A stretch of DNA of 64,000 nucleotides from Rotaria sp. Silwood1 (GCA_905250075.1 CAJNOP010000398.1:124001-188000); one strand, 5' to 3'. Positions 9,602-22,900 are shown, numbered from the stretch's first letter. Notes: generated by a model from the letters alone, not told the origin. Numbers and translations are program-made.

Positions 9602-12600
9602 ATGGCTACTGCTGTGGCTAATGATACCAATTTGACCAAGGTTCTCGTACTTTGGTCTAAACCCATGACACAAAATATTATATCTTCGTCTGCTATACTC
9701 TTCGTACACTTAGTTCCATTAATCAACCATTTGTGCAAGAATATTACAAAAGTAGACAAATTTATTTTGGTAGTTTCTAGTGATGCTCTAAAAATATTAC
9801 TTAATGATCAAATTTATGATTTTCCACAAGTCGAACTCATTTATGTGTATTATGATAATGATAGTGATTTCGAACGAGATAAAAATGCTTATCAAATAAA
9901 GTATTCAAAGATTCAGTTTATTCATGAAAGAAAGGTAGAAACACAAATAGTAGAAGGAATAATGGCTGATCATGCTATTAGTCCATCGAGACCGATCGAA
10001 CATGAAACAATACATGATGTTGCATCATCTATAGAACAACGTATTATTGCTAAACGGTCAAATACTAATAGTCGTCATTCACCAGAGCCAAAACGGCTTT
10101 CTATGATTACGACACATGATTATTTTGTCAACAACATTAAAGAAATTCCGTCCATTTATATGTGTCCATTTTGTAAATTAATATTTCGTGACCCTTATCA
10201 ACTCAATTGTGGACATCATGCTTGTGAATCATGTATTAATCTTACAAATAAGTAAGTGTATTTTATTTTTTGATTATTATCAAATTAAATTAAAATTCAA
10301 TTCTACATTTCTTAGTAAAATGATCTGTTCAATATGTTCTAGAGTTTCATCCAGGGAAAATGTATATATAATGATATTATGTTTTATTTTTGTATCGATT
10401 TTCATTGTTTTAGATTCGGCCTGATCGAGATTTCTTGATTGAAATGCAAAAAAAGTTAATATCATGTTCGATGTGTACTTGGAGTGGATCTTTGGAACTC
10501 TATCAAGTATAATATATGAGAAAAGTTTTAAACGATGATTTGTATATTTTTTTGTTTTTTTTTAATTTTTAGGAACATATCGGTCAAAAGCATCACGATA
10601 GAGAATCTACGATTGCCACTACAGATATATATACGCAACAGGTACATACTTAGTGTAATCTTCAATTTATATAATAAATGTATAATCATGGTTTTAGTCT
10701 GATCAACATAATTGTGGCAAACCTGTAAATAAGGCTGAAACACATGAAGAAATTCAGTTGAATGTTTTTCCTCCGTCATGTACTATATTTGTACCACATA
10801 ATAGTAATACAATTAATGATCAACATTATATCGAACTTTGTCAAATACAAGACATAATGTGTAGCTTATCGAATCATTTAAATATTCTAATTAATAATCA
10901 ACAACAAATTCATACTGTAAATCATCATAGTCATACATTACTTCAAACTCTTGCTCATAACTGCTCTTCTCTCAAGCCATCCTGTGAAACAAATGCTACT
11001 CTTGCTAATGATCTCAAAATTAACTATGATCTATTAACTCAAGAAGTTTGGTCAATAAAACAGATTTTAGATGATGCATTACCTACATCTTATTGTGGCA
11101 GATTCATATGGAAAATAAGCAATGTTCAAGAGAAAATAGGTATTCACTAATTATGTTTGTGAAATCACCCTTAATTACCTATTTTCTGGTCTATAATACT
11201 CATCGATCAATGTAGACTAGATTAATTGAATTTTTCTGTATGATAAAAATGCGAAACGAATAAGATATCTTATTATTGCTACTGAACGATTCACTCTACT
11301 TTAGACATTTTCTTTCAAACCTTGATCAACTGATTAAAAATAAGAAAACCAACCGCGAAATGAGTAAGAACACTTTTTATCATAGCTTCTAATAGAACTA
11401 AAATATCAAATTTACGTATTCCCTCTTAACTTCTTTTTATTGATCTATAATTTGTTGGAAAGTAGCTTCAACATACTTATTTTTAATTCTTGAATAAGTA
11501 TATACTATCATTTTTATTTAGTTGATGCTGCGTCTTTGTCTTGTTAATTTGGGCTCACTATAATTTGATATTTTCTATGTTCCTATTCCTAATTCATAAT
11601 ATATTGATGTTAACTGCTGCACATATTCATTTATAAACTAAGCATATTTCACTGCATGATTTTTTGTATTTTAATGAACTTTGAAGATCGGCATCCATCG
11701 ACTCATCGTTCGAGACTATTTGTCTGAGAAATATCACTGTACGGTTGGATATGGTATATTGATATATTAATAGTCACCGCTAGTAACATCTATAAATCAT
11801 GTACATCTACTAGAGTAGTCCAGAGTGAGAACTATTTTAAACATTGAAAACATATATATCTACCTTTGCCTTTACTACGACTATTCAAATTACAATTGTT
11901 AGAAAAAAATCCAATCACTTACATTTTTGTTGTTTGCTTTCACAATGGCAACATAGGACCTTTTAAGAGAGCAGACTTTGAATATAAATATTAACTTCTC
12001 TTCATGGTATCAAGAATCCTTTTTAAATTTGAATAACTCCAATAAATGGAAAATGCTTTGCTTAGTTTTTTAAGAATTTATAGGAAAAATAATCATGTTT
12101 AACAGGCGAGTAAAAGTACATTTCTTTATTTTATATCTATCATTTTAAACTAATATACATAGACAAATGCCTACTAAATAAGACTCAATTTAATCGGATC
12201 AGTTGTCCTCAAGGTCCTGGTAGGTCAATCTGACGGTTTCTGAATAACTATGTGGAAGAATTTGTTTAACTTGATGAAGTGCTTTTTTTAATTTTTTTTT
12301 AGTTATTGTTATTATTTGTTTTATTTAATAGCTGATGCAGAATCTGAACGGCAAAAATCGATTTATTCACCTCCATTTTATTCTTCACCAACAGGCTATA
12401 AAATGTGTTTAAGATTATTTTTAAATGGTGATAGTGATGCTCGTAACACACATATATCTTTATTTTTGGTCATTATGCAGAATGACTATGATGCTATTCT
12501 GCACTGGCCATTTTCTTATGAAGTATTATTTCATTTAATTGATCAATCAACATTAAATAATAATCAACATGATATAACTGCTTCATTTTGGCCTGATATA

Positions 12601-12912
12601 AAATCAAACTGTTTTCGCCGTCATGTTAATGCTATGAATCATGGTTATGGTATTAAAAAATTTCTCTCCCTTATAGAATTTGAACAAAATAAAAGCCTTT
12701 ATATAAGAGATAATATTATGTTTATTGAAGCTAATATTAACTTTTTAAGCGAAAGACCAGGTAAAATATCTTATATAAAAAAAAAAAGTTTTAATTTTTG
12801 CTTTTTTTTCTTTTTTTACTTAGTACTGTCGTCGATTTTGCATGCAGGTGGATCACCTAATGATGAAGGGCATATCGACACAATCAATGAAGATATTATG
12901 AATATAAGTTAA
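9602..12912 (+). CDS. RING-TRAF-MATH protein with novel N-terminal module (597 aa)
   Basis: Exons 9602-10251, 10316-10361, 10414-10506, 10573-10641, 10698-11139, 12332-12760 and 12848-12912 join in frame through GT-AG introns to 597 aa. The RING finger starts at C188 and is a complete C3HC4 split by an intron (C-x2-C-x11-C-x-H-x2-C-x2-C-x9-C-x2-C). A TRAF-type zinc finger follows (CSMC ... HIGQKHHD), then a Gln/His-rich probable coiled coil, and a MATH (TRAF-C) domain from about residue 418 to 567 (FIWKISN, SPPFYSSPTGYKM, FWPDIKS). This is the architecture of TRAF adaptors and E3 ubiquitin ligases that act below receptors in the cytoplasm. The first 187 residues (DKFILVVSSDALKILL, DFPQVELIYVYY) look like an alpha/beta receiver-like module I associate with bdelloid TPR and ADP-ribosyltransferase proteins. 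The substrate is unknown. Intron 5 is unusually long (1192 nt). Confidence 0.85.
11140..12331 (+). other. Long intron 5 of the RING-TRAF-MATH gene
   Basis: 1192 nt against 52-87 nt for the other introns of this gene. It lies inside the MATH domain coding sequence. I found no clear inverted termini or coding frame in it; insertion of an eroded element is the likely cause. Confidence 0.5.
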
Positions 12913-13632
12913 CATTCTGATGCTTTGTGATTATATGCAATGTGTCAGAAAATTAATATGCAACTAAAAAAAAGATTAGTAGCAATTTCTTGCCTCTTTA
13001 AATGTATTAATTCTATTGTTGTCGTTATTGTAAAACTAATTTGTCAGTCTTGATAGTATTTAATTGAGAGAAGAGAGAACGTTAGAATTCTAGGTAATGT
13101 TTACATAAAGTTAATAGAATATTTCATCCGTAAATACAGATTAGCAAATTTCCTCTAGCGTCCTTTTTTTTATTAAAAACAAACCTAATCATTTCCACCA
13201 AAGAATCATCTAGACTATTTTGAAAAAAAACCATATAGTATAATATATTTTCTCCTTTTATTCTTCACTCGCTGTAGTACCACTAACAGCTTCAAAACTT
13301 CTTTGAATTATTGTCATAATGAAAGCTACACATTTATGTAGGTTATAAACGAAAGGTCATTAACAAATGATTGCGGTATGGGTGTGGGTGTGGTAATGAT
13401 TAAAACACTACATAAAATATGATTGCAGTAATATACTAGTATTATATAACTACATTAATGTGTAACTTTTCTTTAGACGCATGCATTGAGCGCAAATCCG
13501 AGAGTTCAGATTCAATCTTGGATACAATTATATTCAGTTATCTAATTAAAAAAAAAAAGAAGTAAGCCAAGCAATGGGATTTCATGATTGGCTATGGTAC
13601 ATCTACATACAGTAAAATAAAGCTGTTGGCGT
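12913..13632. other. Gene-free flank with a small telomere-like run
   Basis: AT-rich, no gene seen. 13378-13393 is a short G-strand run (TATGGGTGTGGGTGTGG) without an obvious nearby complement. A weak tRNA T-arm-like stretch occurs near 13495. Confidence 0.5.
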
Positions 13633-14818
13633 AATCCCTACAGAATTAAAATGTGAAACACGATGGAGCTGCTCTTGGTAATCACAGAGAGATTCTTTTA
13701 TTCTATCTATTTTACGGCATATTTCTAAACCATCAGTTTACTTATTCCTTCAGAACTGAAATCAGAAAGTAGTTTATATATTATAATAAGACATTATTGA
13801 TGTACACTCTTTGATCGTATATCAACAACGTCTGTCACGATCTGTGGGGGGGAGGGGGTGCAAATTTCTATCCTATATACTTCAACATTTCTTTTAGATC
13901 GTGTTTCACAAAATGATCCAAAAAAGTGAAGGGATATGAACATTCTGAAAAAAGAAAGCCAACAGTGCTCACAAATGCGCAAATCTGATCTCAAACTTGA
14001 ACCTGAGTATACTTCTGTGATTATCTATGTATCTTAAAAAAAGCTTAAGCAATTACCTAAATACTCGATACTCTCTCAGCTAGTTGGATAGTGCCTCAAA
14101 TTTCGTACTTCACCGATGCTCAAATCTTGAAGTACGATAAAGTATTTGGATTTTATTGCCAGACAGACATATATAAAATGAACTCAAACTAATATGCTCG
14201 TGACGCACGTTGATAGTAAACTTGAAATAGCTAAGATGTTCTAAAATATATTTTTGACGTATCCTTGAAGGATGAAATTCTCGTTTGACTCTTAGACATA
14301 CATATTCATCTCTCCTTCCCTTCTTATCCTTTATCTATTATTCTTTTCTGTATTCATCTCTTTTATTTCTAGCTGAAATAGTTACATTCCAGAGATATGA
14401 AATAACTCAATAAACATCATGACTGAGAGTGGTAAAAGTACTTCTACAATTCCTTGTTACATCGAACTTAATTTTAGATTCGATGCGCACCTATTTTCCT
14501 AATTAATGATATTTTTTACTGTTATGTAGATGTGCCTTGTGTACTTTTGTGAAACACGATCTGAAAGGAGCGTTGAAATATATATGGTAGAAATTTGTAC
14601 CTCCCCCCACAGATCGTGACAGATGTTTTTGATAGACGATTAAGAATCATATATCGCTAATATCTCATGAAAATATATAAACTTCTTACTTTTTGCAGTT
14701 CTAGAGAATTAAATGAAAGATTACAGAAAATGGGTTCAAAGATGGATGACATAAGCAATATTCTGGTGATTAGTAATAACTGCTATATCGTGTTTCACAT
14801 TTTAATCCCGCAGAGATT
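13633..14818. mobile_element. 1.19-kb element with about 285-bp imperfect inverted repeats
   Basis: The left arm (about 13633-13918) and right arm (about 14535-14818) align as reverse complements almost throughout. Shared landmarks in order are ATTAAAATGTGAAACACGA, GTTTATATATT, CTGTCACGATCTGTGGGG, CAAATTTCTA and GATCGTGTTTCACAAAA. The central 600 bp has no transposase frame. A telomere-like hairpin abuts the right terminus (14819-14886). No target duplication could be fixed. Confidence 0.7.
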
Positions 14819-14886
14819 GGGTGTAGGTGTGGGTATGGGTGTGCTTATGTGTCAAAAGAAGAACACCTACACCTACACCCCACCCT
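14819..14886 (+). repeat. Telomere-like hairpin (GGTGTAGGTGTGGG / complement)
   Basis: G-strand run 14819-14843 (GGGTGTAGGTGTGGGTATGGG), 26-nt spacer, C-strand run 14870-14886 (CACCTACACCTACACC). The arms pair for about 15 bp. It is directly adjacent to the inverted-repeat element on its left. Confidence 0.75.
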
Positions 14887-15676
14887 TATCATTGAATGTG
14901 ATTTTATTTTTTTGATAAAAACGAAAAGACATCAGGAAAATTTCTTCTGGTCAATGAGTTGCTATGTTCTACAGGCAAAAAATAGGATATTAAGCACAAT
15001 AGAATATTTTATTTTTCATTTCTTATAAACAGTCATGTTTTATCGATTCTTTTAACTTTTGACATAAAGATACTCATGAGTGTATAATTAATTTTCGATT
15101 AATTTACTTAACGACTGACAAATTATTTTCATAACCATGATTATATAATTATTTATTTGCAAAGCGTGAAATTCTTTTCTTTTGACTTCTTCCATATTTT
15201 TAGTGTTTCATGACTATACGTCGATAACTATGCTAGATACTCATTTGCTTTTTTTTCATGTTTTTTTGCGGTAACATCAAACGATTTTTATTATTATCAA
15301 TAAACTAGAAAGAAGTCACTAACCATGTGTTATTCAGATATATATAGAGCGCTCCAATCGTTTGGTAACAAAATAAAGCAATTTGCGGAAGAGCCAGACC
15401 TATTTTTCCTCAAATTATTGATATTCACATTTGCACTATAAATGCATGATTAACACACGGAAGGGTGTCTCATATAAATTTTCCTACACTAAAACATTTC
15501 CAACTGAAAAGTATGTTAATCGACTATCCATCTTATAGTCTTTCTCTGGTAAAAATTTCACTTCGAACGATTGAAGTGTTGTAGAGTAATGACGTAAATA
15601 TTGTTCCAAACAGAGACCAAAGCCGAATCGAATATTCGAATAATTCGCCTCGATTCGATTCGACTCAGCAGTAATT

Positions 15677-16639
15677 NNNNNNNNNNNNNNNNNNNNNNNN
15701 NNNNNNNNNNNNNNNNNNNNNNNNNNNNNNNNNNNNNNNNNNNNNNNNNNNNNNNNNNNNNNNNNNNNNNNNNNNNNNNNNNNNNNNNNNNNNNNNNNNN
15801 NNNNNNNNNNNNNNNNNNNNNNNNNNNNNNNNNNNNNNNNNNNNNNNNNNNNNNNNNNNNNNNNNNNNNNNNNNNNNNNNNNNNNNNNNNNNNNNNNNNN
15901 NNNNNNNNNNNNNNNNNNNNNNNNNNNNNNNNNNNNNNNNNNNNNNNNNNNNNNNNNNNNNNNNNNNNNNNNNNNNNNNNNNNNNNNNNNNNNNNNNNNN
16001 NNNNNNNNNNNNNNNNNNNNNNNNNNNNNNNNNNNNNNNNNNNNNNNNNNNNNNNNNNNNNNNNNNNNNNNNNNNNNNNNNNNNNNNNNNNNNNNNNNNN
16101 NNNNNNNNNNNNNNNNNNNNNNNNNNNNNNNNNNNNNNNNNNNNNNNNNNNNNNNNNNNNNNNNNNNNNNNNNNNNNNNNNNNNNNNNNNNNNNNNNNNN
16201 NNNNNNNNNNNNNNNNNNNNNNNNNNNNNNNNNNNNNNNNNNNNNNNNNNNNNNNNNNNNNNNNNNNNNNNNNNNNNNNNNNNNNNNNNNNNNNNNNNNN
16301 NNNNNNNNNNNNNNNNNNNNNNNNNNNNNNNNNNNNNNNNNNNNNNNNNNNNNNNNNNNNNNNNNNNNNNNNNNNNNNNNNNNNNNNNNNNNNNNNNNNN
16401 NNNNNNNNNNNNNNNNNNNNNNNNNNNNNNNNNNNNNNNNNNNNNNNNNNNNNNNNNNNNNNNNNNNNNNNNNNNNNNNNNNNNNNNNNNNNNNNNNNNN
16501 NNNNNNNNNNNNNNNNNNNNNNNNNNNNNNNNNNNNNNNNNNNNNNNNNNNNNNNNNNNNNNNNNNNNNNNNNNNNNNNNNNNNNNNNNNNNNNNNNNNN
16601 NNNNNNNNNNNNNNNNNNNNNNNNNNNNNNNNNNNNNNN
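15677..16639. other. Assembly gap (963 N)
   Basis: Run of N. Reading frames that cross it are artefacts. Just left of it is a purine/pyrimidine-alternating patch rich in CGAAT / ATTCG (15620-15668), suggesting that a simple repeat stopped the assembly. Confidence 0.99.
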
Positions 16640-16869
16640 CGTAATGTTCTGTTTCTCCGTTGCTAAGTGTCTGTAATGGGGTGAGAGGAGGGGGGAGTCG
16701 CCAAACCTCGAACTGAAAACTACACTCACTATTTTCGAAGAAAATATACGTGAGTTCCACAAAACAGACTTTTGGGAGCAATCAATTTTCAATATCATTC
16801 CTGTTCGTGGTTCTCGGAAGACACTAGTTACTCTGTTATGAATACGGGTGTCAATTTATATTTACTTTT

Positions 16870-16895
16870 CATTTAATTTACGCGTAAATTAAATG
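16870..16895. repeat. Perfect 26-bp palindrome
   Basis: CATTTAATTTACG followed immediately by CGTAAATTAAATG, embedded in a wider AT-rich imperfect palindrome (about 16855-16925). Confidence 0.8.
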
Positions 16896-17030
16896 ATAAA
16901 TAATTTATATTTATTATAAAGTAAACGGTAAATGAGACCCCTACTATTTGATAAGTTTTGTTTTTTTGCATGTTATAGAGGTTTCACGTAATTTCTATAA
17001 GGTTTCTTTTGATACGCATGGAATCTGCTT

Positions 17031-17312
17031 CTTGAAGTCCTGTGAAGTCTGGTGAAGTTTTGTGAAGTCTTGCGAAGTTTTATGAAGTCTTGTGAAGTTT
17101 TGTGAAGTCTGATGAAGTCTTATAAAGTCCTACAAAGTCTCTGAAGTCCGTGAAGTCTCATGAAGTCTGTGAAGTCTAACGAAGTCTTTTGAAGTCCCAT
17201 GAAGCCATACGAAGTCTTGCGAAGTCATTTGAAGTCCTATGAAGTCTTCAGAAGTCTTTAGAAGTCTTGTGAAAATATGAAGTCACTGCGGCTGAAGTCT
17301 GTTGAAGTCCGC
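17031..17312 (+). repeat. Tandem array with 10-bp unit TGAAGTCTTG
   Basis: About 25 imperfect copies of (T/C)GAAGT(C/T)(T/C)TG-like units in 280 bp. Units are 9-11 bp, so the GAAGTC core recurs about once per helical turn. It is immediately left of the 17338-17568 palindrome. There are no conserved spacers of CRISPR type, and the frame is not coding. Confidence 0.85.
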
Positions 17313-17337
17313 TGTTTCCCCCTTGGACGATTCTCAT

Positions 17338-17568
17338 GACGATTTACTGATCAAGGGGCACAGGCTGAGAGTATGTATTGGTGTGACTATAGAGTAATGA
17401 GATCTACGTCTTAACCTTCACTCACACCCACCTAGACCCAAGATACTATTTTGTAGGTGTAAGAGTGAGGGTGATGATTGGGGTGTGGGTTAGGACGTAG
17501 ATCTCATTACTCTATAGCCACACCAATACATACACTCAGCCTGTGCCGCTTGATATCAGTAAATCGTC
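17338..17568. repeat. 231-bp near-perfect palindrome with telomere-like loop
   Basis: The left arm 17338-17414 and right arm about 17490-17568 are reverse complements over roughly 78 bp with only a few mismatches (shared: GATTTACTGAT, GGCACAGGCTGAG, GTATGTATTGGTGTG, CTATAGAGTAATGAGATC). The loop holds a C-strand run (CACTCACACCCACC) and then a G-strand run (GTGAGGGTG, GGGGTGTGGG). That order is opposite to the other telomere-like hairpins in this window. Confidence 0.85.
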
Positions 17569-19991
17569 AACTCGAGTTGACCGTATCACAATTGAATGAT
17601 TTTATATGTGTATACTATAATTTCTATCTGTTTAAGACATAACTCATCTTTTTTACATTGTTTTTTTTTCAGTCGGTGCTCATTTGTCTTATTTTTTTGG
17701 TGCTCTTTTCACATATAACTAATTATGTGCTCAATTGTCTTTTTTTCTGGTGCTCAAAAGACATGTTTTCCATGATGAACAAATGGAGTACAAAAAAAAA
17801 AGAAAAAAACCGAACTAGAATAACCAAAAAAAGAAGAGAGAAATCAAAAAAAAAAAAGAAAAATCAACAATAAAAATTAAAGAGCAATGTTAGCCGAAAT
17901 ATTTTTTAAGTTATTGTTCGTTCACTGGAGCTCCATCAGAATGACATTGTATTAAAATTTTTTATTGATCCGTTTTCCCAACTAAAGTCATATACATTAG
18001 AAAAATCAATTGCCTATTGTTATTGTACACATCCTTTAGAATTTTTAATTTAATTTATTTTATTTTATTTGTTTATATTTAAAAAAAGAATCAATTGAGA
18101 GGAACACAACGAACAGAACGAAAAAAAAATTGTTCTGCGAAGTGATTGCGACGAAGTGTCGTGTGACGAAGTGATTGCGATGAAGTGTCGTGCGACAAAA
18201 TGTAGTAGCACCTTCTTTTTCTTACTCCGTTCGTTCATTCCTACTCATCTTCTTTTTTAGTGTTTCTTTCATTATATTTTTTCATCGTACTATTCAGTAT
18301 TATTTTGTAGTCTACTGCCATACCAGCGAAATGTTTAAGCATAATCCCCTAGGCTCTTACATTCTGCGCTACTAAATTATACTTACATATCTTTATGCAA
18401 GTACTTTGGAGCGTAACTAGAATCAGTAATATGCAAAAAAAAACGTTTTTATTTCATTTTACCTACACAAAATGAAATGAAAGACAAAACATGAGGAATA
18501 AAATTAAAAGAAAGCAATATACGCAGTGACGAGTGTTTTCTCTCAAACTGTCTACTCAATAAAAATGTCATGGTCCATTGATTCACATAAACATTGGTGA
18601 TAGAGAAAAAAACCCACTGCTTTTGTATATTATAAATTCGATGCAAAACCAATAACAAACACAAAAAAAAATCATACACTCAAGCGTCACTTACGATGTA
18701 AGAAAATTTGATTTTTCAATGTTTCACGACTTGTGCAGAATTATAATCGGTAACCGTAAATGATCAGTCGATGGACACAAACTTTTCTCTATTAGTCCGT
18801 ATGAGTATTTTTTTGAGTTTTTTGCATGTTTTCTTTTGACCTAAAGAACATTCTTTTACAGATGTCGAAGACTATTTTTTTTTTTCATGGAAAAATGTGC
18901 CAGACTATTCTATTTGATCGATAGTCGTCCTAATTTATTTATAATATATTATCAAATCACTTTCATTGCAAGTTATATTATCAAAACAATATTGAATTAT
19001 TATTTAGTGTAGCACCTATCATAAATTTACTTCCAGTTCCTTTAATGTTTACACGATATATTTTGCATAGACATCAGAGATAACAAAATTGTACATGCTG
19101 CAGAAGACAGAATAAATATATTACTTAGTAGAATTTAAAAGGAGGGTCATCATGATCTTTTTTCTGCATAGAAAGTTTGAAGAAATTTCTCTTGTTTATG
19201 TAGTATTTAGAGAAAACGACGTAGGTGTCGATCTGTATCTGAGTCTGGGTGTGGCTCTGGTCATATACACTCACATCCGAATACATGAATATTTATGAAT
19301 GACTTCTTATATATAGGGGTGTCATCAAAGTATGATGATAAACTACCAAATCAACAATAAATTTAACTGTAAGATTTTATTTGACTTCACTCTAATTTGT
19401 CGAAGAAGGTGAATTTATTATATCTGAACTGATCAGTTAAAATATTTACTTTTTGCTTAGCCTAGTAAAAGAAAGGTAAAGTGCCACCCTTACTAGCGAT
19501 AGACTTTTGTTTCATTCATTTTTTTTTAATGTAGAATAATACAATTCAGTGAAAACAATGAAATAGAATTTTTTCTCAACAAAGCAAAATTGCTTCTTAG
19601 CAGTCTCAATACTTGTATAGCCATAGCAATCAGCTTTGTTTTAAATGGAATCTAATTTTCTTGAAGATATGGGTAGAAATGATCGGAGAATATGAAAAAC
19701 TGAGCGAATGTGGTTGGATGTGAATACGGGCAAGAGAAATACGTTCATAAAAATCCACATTCATATATATGTCGACACCTACAAAATAATTTTAAATATA
19801 GTTGACCAGCAGCTATATTTCGTATAATTTATGCTACTCGAGATGTAGATAACATACAAAATTACTATTAAGATGTTCTTAGAAGGTGAGGAATTTTGGA
19901 TTCTTGTTCTTCTTCTGGCTCATAAAACTACACTAAATTATTTTATTTTATTCATAGTTGACTAGATTTATCGATCAACAAAAAAAAAGAT
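17569..19991. other. Gene-free stretch upstream of the TPR-patatin gene
   Basis: No supported gene. It contains a duplicated GTGCTCAATTGTCTTTTTTT-like unit (about 17676-17757), a 29-bp tandem duplication with GAAGTGATTGCGA (18138-18197), and a weak telomere-like patch (19225-19285). Near 19957 an acceptor-like TTATTCATAG is followed by the 5' leader of the next gene, so a 5'-UTR exon may lie further left. Confidence 0.4.
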
Positions 19992-22900
19992 ATGAATAAC
20001 GCTGCAATTGATGAACTGTTCACAACACTTGATGATGCAATTATCAATAATGGAGAAAATGTACGGCAGTTATTTGATCAACTGGAATTTTCAATCGGAG
20101 AAAACAACAATACTTATCGTAAGCTATTGAACTTCAAGAAAAATTGTTATTTTCAAGCTGTTCAAAATTCGAATGCATGGGACATGGAAGAAAACATCGT
20201 AAGCAGGTATATCACAAAATGGGAACGACAAATGAATACTCCAGAAACACGATTGACAGAATCAACAGTTGCTGTTGCAAATGTTCAGACAGACACATCA
20301 ATACTAAACAATATTAAGAAGTGTTTACCCATGATAAAATCATTACTTGACGACACACCACAAATAAGTTATAACGTTGAATTAGAGACAAAAATCAAGG
20401 AATGTTCCGAATCATCTGTGAACTCATTAGATGACTACATCAAACGGATTTTGGAAATTTGGAAAATAATGGTCAGTTTGAATTCTCTTCTAACTCAAAT
20501 AGAAGTGAGTTTTGAAGAAACTGTAGATCAGACAAAGATGAAACTTTTTTCGTTTTTAAGTGATCTTTGCTATTACTTGATATATTTACAATATCAGCGT
20601 AAGGTAGATTTTGTAGAGTTTCTTATTTCTAATAAGTCACAGCTTCGTTCTATTTTATTTGCTAATATTCCATTAAGAGAAGATCGAATTCAATCACACG
20701 CCAAAAAACTATCTGTTTTATTTCAACCCGATAAATCTGAATCAAAACGAAACAGCATGTTTACAGAAGTTTGTCAATTAATAACCGGCGAATTAGATAA
20801 TCAATTGAATACATTGTCGAATTATCAGACAAATCGAGCCAGTTTAATTGAGCAGTATAAGGCAAGTGCAAAGAAATACTTGAATATTGCTATTGAATAT
20901 GAATATGCAAGAAAACATGAGTGGAATTATGTGAAACAAGAAAAACGAGAAGCTTTATCGCATTTAACCGATGAAGAATTAGAACATTATCAGCAATATT
21001 ATGCAGTTAGTGCGTATGAATATGATCGAGCTGCAGCAAGAGAACTCGAAGCAGCAGAAAACAAAGAAAACCTAGCCGAGCAAGTTGACTTGAAAAAGTG
21101 GATGGCTCTTACGCTATACCACGCCGGTGATAGTCTGTCCTTCGAAGCGCAAATTTATGCCCTTTCTGGGATTTATTTGTTAGTAACCAATGATAAGGCT
21201 AATCATTGTAGAGATGACTTTGAGACATTGGAAAGCCTTCTGCGAAAAATCCGTCGTGCAGAAACACTATTGTTCACAGCTTCAAATGAGGGAGTCAACA
21301 ATGTAGAAAACAAATCAATATTGACTAAAGCTATAATGGCTTACAGACAGGGTTCTATCACATTAAAACAGTTTCAAAGTGATCTTTTGTCGGAATTACG
21401 ATTTACTATTCTCAACAAAAATTCTTTTCGAGATAGAAAAGAAACAGGACTAGGTTCGAGATTTAGCAGTATACCCAGTGGTGTTGATATTGGTGTTTCA
21501 TATTTAATTGGTGATATTTTATTGGGAAATAAATTTCAGGGCGAAAATCAATCTAATCTACAACACTCTAAAATCCGTGAATTCATAAAAACAATTATGA
21601 ACAATGCGCTATACCATTACAACAAAGGACAATATAGTGAATTTCTTTATACCTTGACTACTCACTATGCTAAACCAAAATTGTTAGTAGGGATTAAACA
21701 AATAAAACAAGGTAATAGTTGTAAAATTTTCCTTGACATTCGACCTACTGTGATTGTGGAAGAACTTTTGAGCTACGATTTTTCACCCGAAGGAATTGCC
21801 AATTTTCTCGTTTTACTTGGCGAAGTTTTGCTCAGTGAACCTGATTTAAAGCCGAAAAAAGAGTTCACTGGCGATATACATCTGGAGTTACCAAATTATC
21901 CTGATTTCATATATTTTGCAACAATATTATTTGAGGAAGTTTTAAAAAATACACAACTGACGGAACGAGCCAAAAATATTGACAATAAGATTGAATCGAG
22001 AATCTCATTTGTAGAAACAAGATGCATAGCACATCTTGAAAAAAACTTAGTAGATTGTGTTTATTCTGTGCCGAATGAGTACACAACAGAGAGATTAATT
22101 GTTTCTGCTAGTGTTCGTCTAGACGCAGTAAAACTTGTTGCAAAAGTTAATTACGCTATTGCACAAATGATAGTTGGAGATACAGAGAGTTTACAAAAAA
22201 GTGTCAAGATGATTAAAAGTGTCAAAGAAGAATTGATGAAAGATCTTACAGAAGAAAAAATGTTTGTCGTAAGCGAAATTCGTCTTCAAGCATTGACAGA
22301 CATTTTCACTACGTTTGGTTATCCCGATGATGTATCATATGCTAGAAAAAAAGTAGTTTTTGGTAGTAAAAAAATCACTGGTTCAAGAAGTGATCTGTAT
22401 ATAAAAAATATCAATAAAGTTTTAAAAGATGATCAGACAGTTTTACAGTGTAAACTACCGATTTTGTTTGATGATAATGATATTGACGAGTTTGAATTGT
22501 TGGATAAAGTTTTAAATCAAGTTCTAAAATTGAATAAAACGCAATTTTTGGAATATGTGTGCTACTATTATCAAAATTATGCTGACCCATTGACATCTTT
22601 AATAAGAAAGATGATAAGAAAAGAAAATTTTTCCAATATCAATGAATGGATGACATCGTTTTTACAACAAAAAAAATCATTGAATTTTCACTATTTACCG
22701 ATTTTATCTCTGTTGTATAATCTAATTTTTATACCATGTACTGTGAAAAGCCATCATGAACATAAATTTGTATTTGTTCCAATTGGAAAAGTGATTGATT
22801 TTTCTAAACAACAGGAAAAAGTTCCTGTATATATAATAACAGAAAAAAAGAAATGTCCAGAAGATGTTAGACCAGTAAAAGGTGCTTTTGTGGCCAGTGA

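Noticed and set aside
13485..13535. Second tRNA-like T-arm (GTTCAGATTCAATC)
   Set aside because: No acceptor stem, A box or terminator could be fitted.
15558..16798. Long frames of 347-407 codons
   Set aside because: They consist almost entirely of N and carry no information.
17031..17312. CRISPR-like periodic array
   Set aside because: Units are 9-11 bp with no spacer structure, and the genome is eukaryotic.
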